DNA of 17,562 nt from Methanosarcinales archaeon (lineage in GTDB: Archaea > Halobacteriota > Methanosarcinia > Methanosarcinales > Methanocomedenaceae). The position numbers and the translations under genes were made by a program. Shown here piece by piece: positions 14,603 to 17,562 of the stretch (the stretch's first letter is position 1; each line of letters opens with the position of its first letter). The stretch is taken from NCBI GenBank assembly GCA_030666885.1, contig DAOUWY010000012.1:1-17562 (forward strand), in the 5' to 3' direction. The notes beneath the pieces were generated by a model, which was not told the DNA's origin, did not search any database, and was given only the letters and a program-made list of their open reading frames with translations.

Positions 14603-15256
14603 ATGGTCAATCTGGTATTACTTGGTGCGCCGGGTGCTGGCAAGGGCACCCAGGCCAAGATGCTGGCCGGGAAGTACGGTATCCTTCATATATCCACAGG
14701 CGATATATTACGGGAAAATGTGGGCAATAATACCGAACTGGGTAAAAAAGCGAAGGGATACATGGACAAGGGCGAACTCGTCCCTGACAGTGTACTTATA
14801 GATATTATCAGGGACAGGCTATCAAGGCCTGACACCGACAACGGATTCCTGCTGGACGGCTATCCACGGACCATTCCACAGGCAGAAGCACTGGACAATA
14901 TCTTTAGCCAGTTGGGAAAGATACTGGATGTAGTGATCGATATCGAGGTTCCGGACGAGGAACTGGTGGCCAGGCTGGCAGGCAGGCGGATGTGTAAGTG
15001 CGGTGCCAGTTACCATGTAACGTTCAATCCTCCAAAGGAGGATGGGATATGCGATGTATGTAGCGGGGAATTGTACCAGCGTGACGATGATACCGAAAGC
15101 TCAGTGAAGACCAGGCTGGTCGCCTATTACAACCAGACCCACCCGCTTATTGATTATTATACAAATAAAGGATTGTTGCGTACTGTTAGTGGTACCGGGG
15201 GTATTGAGGATATCTTCGGCGAGATCACAGTCGTTATTGATAAGATATTGGAGTAG
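14603..15256 (+). CDS. adk: Adenylate kinase, long type with zinc-binding lid
   Basis: This 217-residue adenylate kinase interconverts ATP + AMP and 2 ADP. The P-loop GAPGAGKGT is at residues 8-16, the AMP-binding part contains STGDILRENV, LDGYPRTIPQAEAL follows, and the lid spans about 126-163. The lid has four cysteines, C131, C133, C150 and C153, expected to bind zinc. The first pair is Cys-x-Cys instead of the common Cys-x2-Cys. This is the bacterial-like long family rather than the short archaeal AdkA family, as I recall for Methanosarcinales. GGAGGG (14588-14593) precedes the ATG at 14603. A TTG at 14585 that overlaps secY is rejected. Confidence 0.94.
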   Translation: MVNLVLLGAPGAGKGTQAKMLAGKYGILHISTGDILRENVGNNTELGKKAKGYMDKGELVPDSVLIDIIRDRLSRPDTDNGFLLDGYPRTIPQAEALDNIFSQLGKILDVVIDIEVPDEELVARLAGRRMCKCGASYHVTFNPPKEDGICDVCSGELYQRDDDTESSVKTRLVAYYNQTHPLIDYYTNKGLLRTVSGTGGIEDIFGEITVVIDKILE

Positions 15257-15259
15257 TAC

Positions 15260-15871
15260 ATGCCAAAATCCGACTTTAAGCAGACTCTGGAAAGGGCTGC
15301 ACTTGCCCTTGGTTTCGGAATGATGTTCGGGATCATCCTGCTTGGTGAAACTTTCAGGATGCAGATAGGTGAGGTAGTAGAGATATTACTCGGGCCGCTG
15401 CCCGATATCCTGCCCTTCCATGTTATGCTGTTCGTGATGGCCGCTATTACCGGCCTGTATGCATCGCTGATCCAGAAATATACCATGGACTGGGAACTGA
15501 TGCGCAGGGTGCAGGACCAGATGAAGAATTTCCAGAAGGATTTCAGGGAGGCGCAGCTTGCAGATAACCAAGCTAAAGTGAAGAAAATGGAAGCAGAGCG
15601 CTCAGCCATGATGAATGACCAGATGCAAATGACCAAACAGCAGTTCAAACCTATGGCTTATATCAGCATTATCTCGCTGCCCCTGTTCATGTGGGCATAT
15701 CTTTACATCGGCGAGCACCCTGACCCAGCCCTTATATTCCCGTTCTGGGGTGAAAAGTCGCTAACCGGGTTTGCACTGGGTCCCATCCAGTACTGGATAT
15801 ACTGGTATTTCATCTGCAGTCTGCCTATCAGCCAGATTATCAGGAAGAGCCTGAATATCGGCGGCGTATGA
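15260..15871 (+). CDS. DUF106 membrane protein, archaeal YidC/Oxa1-like insertase (EMC3/TMCO1 superfamily)
   Basis: This 203-residue membrane protein lies next to secY and adk, the usual archaeal place for DUF106. Hydrophobic segments are at about 13-29, 51-71, 131-150 and 173-194. Between the second and third is a charged cytosolic coiled coil (about 76-128, MDWELMRRVQDQMKNFQKDFREAQ...KKMEAERSAMMNDQMQMTKQQFKPM). This layout matches the archaeal YidC-like protein of the Oxa1 superfamily, which includes eukaryotic EMC3, TMCO1 and GET1. Its role is inferred to be helping insertion of membrane proteins alongside SecY and ribosomes. GGAG at 15249-15252 supports the ATG at 15260. The family is well supported; the exact substrates are unknown. 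Confidence 0.88.
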   Translation: MPKSDFKQTLERAALALGFGMMFGIILLGETFRMQIGEVVEILLGPLPDILPFHVMLFVMAAITGLYASLIQKYTMDWELMRRVQDQMKNFQKDFREAQLADNQAKVKKMEAERSAMMNDQMQMTKQQFKPMAYISIISLPLFMWAYLYIGEHPDPALIFPFWGEKSLTGFALGPIQYWIYWYFICSLPISQIIRKSLNIGGV

Positions 15872-16413
15872 ACATGATAATTACAGTCAGCGGTCCACCA
15901 GGGAGTGGCAAGAGTACGCTTTCAAGGACTATAGCTGAACATTTTAACCTGGAACTTGTGTCCTCAGGTGACGTTTTCAGGGGCATGGCAAAGGAAAAGG
16001 GAGTGGATCTTGAAAAGTTCGGGCATATGGCCGAAACTGATCCTGCCATTGACAAGGAGATCGACAGGCGTCAGGTGGAGCTTTCAAAGACCAAAGGGGA
16101 TTTCCTGTTCGAGGGACGTCTATCGGGCTGGCTGATAGATGCTGACCTGAAGATAATGCTCAAGACCGATGTGGGGGTCAGGGCAAGGCGGATTGCTGGC
16201 AGGGAGAATATTTCCCTTCAGCAGGCCATGCACGAGACCATGGTGCGACAGGAAAGTGAGGCAAAGCGGTACAGTGAGTACTATGATATCGATATATCTG
16301 ACCTGGCCCTGTACGATCTGGTGATCGAGTCCAGTGTCTGGAATCAGGAAGCTACGGCAAATGTTGCTATTACAGCAATTGAATCAATGAAGGAAAAGGG
16401 GCAAAGGGGTTAG
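15868..16413 (+). CDS. cmk: Cytidylate kinase (archaeal CMP kinase)
   Basis: This 181-residue kinase phosphorylates CMP or dCMP using ATP in pyrimidine nucleotide synthesis. The P-loop GPPGSGKST is at residues 9-17. SSGDVFRGMAKEKGVDLEKFG marks the nucleotide monophosphate site, and FEGRLSGWL, RARRIAGRENIS and MVRQESEAKRYSEYYDIDI complete the archaeal Cmk pattern. It is shorter than bacterial Cmk (about 225 residues), as expected for archaea. The start overlaps the upstream stop in the ATGA pattern (15868-15871). An ATG two codons later (15874) is equally possible. No eL34 or eL14 gene flanks it, unlike in some other euryarchaea. Confidence 0.93.
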   Translation: MNMIITVSGPPGSGKSTLSRTIAEHFNLELVSSGDVFRGMAKEKGVDLEKFGHMAETDPAIDKEIDRRQVELSKTKGDFLFEGRLSGWLIDADLKIMLKTDVGVRARRIAGRENISLQQAMHETMVRQESEAKRYSEYYDIDISDLALYDLVIESSVWNQEATANVAITAIESMKEKGQRG

Positions 16414-17433
16414 ATGGATTATAAACTGCCTGCCGACATCAAGCGGGAATTACAATGCAAAGTCGAGGATACCACGGACCCTGCTTATGGATTTATTCCT
16501 AACAAGCGTCCTATAAGGGACCATATAACTCACGGTGTGATCAATCTAGACAAACCGGCCGGACCTACCAGTCATGAGGTGGTGTCGTGGGTGAAGAAGA
16601 TATTGGATCTTCCCAGGTCCGGGCACGGTGGAACACTGGACCCTAAGGTTACTGGTCTTTTGCCTATTATGCTGGGCGATGCAACCAAGTCGGTTGGGGC
16701 GCTTATAACTGCGGGGAAGGAATATATATGTTTAATGAAATTACACTCTACTGTAAAAAAGACCGTAGTTAAGGAGATTGCACAGGAGTTCACGGGACCT
16801 ATCTACCAGAGACCTCCGGTAAAGTCGGCTGTGAAACGTGAGGTAAGGATACGCAATATCTATTACCTGGATATCCCTGAGATCAATGGTACCAAGGTGC
16901 TGATGCGCGTGGGCTGTGAGGCCGGTACTTATATCAGGAAGTTGTGCCATGATATGGGCGAAGCGCTTGGTTGTGGTGCGCATATGCAGGAGTTGCGCAG
17001 AACCCGCAGCGGGCCGTTTATGGAAGATGACAGCATGGTAACGCTGTTCGACCTGAAGGATGCCATGGTCATTTACCAGGAGTCGGATGACGAGAGTGAA
17101 CTGCGCCGGGTGATCCGTCCAATGGAGGCTGGTCTTGTACATCTGCCCCGGATTCTGATAAGGGACAGTGCTGTGGATGCCATCTGCCACGGTGCCAGTC
17201 TGGCCGCACCTGGTGTGGTGAAGGTGGATTCTGGTATGAACACGGGCGATATGGTGCTGGTCATGAGCTTAAAAGGCGAAGCGGTTGCGCTGGCATGGAG
17301 CCTTATGGATACGGATGCCGTGCTTGAAGCGGAAACTGGTATGGTGGCCGATACCAAGCGGGTGCTGATGCCTGAGGGTACGTATCCCAAGGGCTGGATA
17401 ACGAAGACAGAAAAAAAAGATGAAGCTGACTGA
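16414..17433 (+). CDS. cbf5: rRNA/tRNA pseudouridine synthase Cbf5 (TruB/dyskerin family)
   Basis: This 339-residue archaeal Cbf5 is the catalytic subunit of H/ACA ribonucleoproteins that turn uridine into pseudouridine in rRNA; it can also modify tRNA U55. The catalytic aspartate is D76 in SGHGGTLDPKVTG. Other family stretches are GVINLDKPAGPTSHEVVSWV, IYQRPPVKSAVKREVRIRNIY and VGCEAGTYIRKLCHDMGEALG. Residues about 245-325 form a C-terminal PUA RNA-binding domain (VDAICHGASLAAPGV...GDMVLVMSLKGEAVALAWS). It starts directly after the cmk stop, with an AAAGGGG site upstream. A small inverted repeat overlaps its stop codon. Confidence 0.95.
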   Translation: MDYKLPADIKRELQCKVEDTTDPAYGFIPNKRPIRDHITHGVINLDKPAGPTSHEVVSWVKKILDLPRSGHGGTLDPKVTGLLPIMLGDATKSVGALITAGKEYICLMKLHSTVKKTVVKEIAQEFTGPIYQRPPVKSAVKREVRIRNIYYLDIPEINGTKVLMRVGCEAGTYIRKLCHDMGEALGCGAHMQELRRTRSGPFMEDDSMVTLFDLKDAMVIYQESDDESELRRVIRPMEAGLVHLPRILIRDSAVDAICHGASLAAPGVVKVDSGMNTGDMVLVMSLKGEAVALAWSLMDTDAVLEAETGMVADTKRVLMPEGTYPKGWITKTEKKDEAD

Positions 17434-17444
17434 AAAATAGTCAG
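17426..17444 (+). terminator. Small hairpin over the cbf5 stop codon
   Basis: CTGACT (17426-17431) and AGTCAG (17439-17444) are perfectly complementary around a 7-nt loop GAAAAAT that contains most of the stop codon. There is no T-run after it, so a classic terminator is unlikely. It may be a processing site between cbf5 and the tRNA, or chance. Confidence 0.25.
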
Positions 17445-17470
17445 TCAAACGCAATATGCGATACCTTGAT

Positions 17471-17555
17471 GCCGAGGTAGTCTAGCGGTATGGCGCAAGC
17501 CTGGAAAGCTTGTGGGGCTTGGTTCCCCTCGGGAGTTCGAATCTCCCCCTCGGCG
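17471..17555 (+). tRNA. tRNA-Ser (anticodon GGA)
   Basis: This is a complete 85-nt type II tRNA. The acceptor stem is GCCGAGG with CCTCGGC and a G discriminator, as expected for serine tRNAs. The anticodon stem CAAGC/GCTTG holds loop CTGGAAA, so the anticodon GGA (17503-17505) reads UCC and UCU. The long variable arm has a GGGG/CCCC stem, and the T arm is GGGAG-TTCGAAT-CTCCC. No 3' CCA is encoded, so it is added by the CCA-adding enzyme. It lies 37 nt after cbf5 on the same strand. From memory, related archaea continue with rps13 beyond such a tRNA; the window ends too soon to show this. Confidence 0.97.
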
Positions 17556-17562
17556 CTTATCA

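Noticed and set aside
14603..15256. Recent transfer of adk from bacteria
   Set aside because: The enzyme is bacterial-like, but codon use matches neighbours, the gene is in its normal archaeal position after secY, and this adk type is expected in Methanosarcinales.
1..17562. CRISPR array, insertion sequence, prophage, defence island or a new multi-gene system
   Set aside because: There are no regularly spaced repeats, transposase or integrase genes or target-site duplications. Every long frame is explained by a known core gene.

Overview
This window is the conserved archaeal S10-spc-type ribosomal protein cluster of a euryarchaeon, nearly all on the + strand. Gene content and order point to the Methanosarcinales (a Methanosarcina / ANME-2 / Methanoperedens-type lineage). 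The clues are archaeal-eukaryotic proteins (eS4, eL32, eL19), an RNase P protein gene inside the operon, a SPOUT methyltransferase heading the cluster, a 'long' zinc-lid adenylate kinase, and no eL34 or eL14 genes around cmk and cbf5. SecY and uL14 also read like Methanosarcinales proteins from memory. The lineage is an inference; no database search was possible.

Layout: 1-160 is a non-coding leader with a long imperfect hairpin (about 60-114) and a TATA-like box (138-145). 176-1075 is a predicted SPOUT RNA methyltransferase. The ribosomal protein genes then follow as uL3, uL4, uL23, uL2, uS19, uL22, uS3, uL29, rnp1 (RNase P), uS17, uL14, uL24, eS4, uL5, uS14, uS8, uL6, eL32, eL19, uL18, uS5, uL30 and uL15. 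They are tightly packed, often with 1-8 nt stop/start overlaps, and nearly all have strong GAGG/GGAGGTG ribosome binding sites. The only sizeable gap after uL3 is 12951-13059, which holds a hairpin followed by T-rich DNA and then two adjacent 25-bp direct repeats ending exactly at the secY start. Next come secY, adk, a DUF106/YidC-like membrane protein, cmk and cbf5 (13060-17433). A complete type II tRNA-Ser(GGA) gene lies at 17471-17555.

Together the genes make much of the large and small ribosomal subunits, RNA maturation factors (RNase P subunit, H/ACA pseudouridine synthase, SPOUT methyltransferase), the protein-conducting channel with a probable insertase, and two nucleotide monophosphate kinases.

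This is essentially core-genome sequence and I do not see a new defence or mobile system. The points worth a second look are the leader hairpin, the repeat-based and possibly leaderless secY start region, and a long uS3 C-terminal tail carrying two copies of an EHKH...WHP motif.
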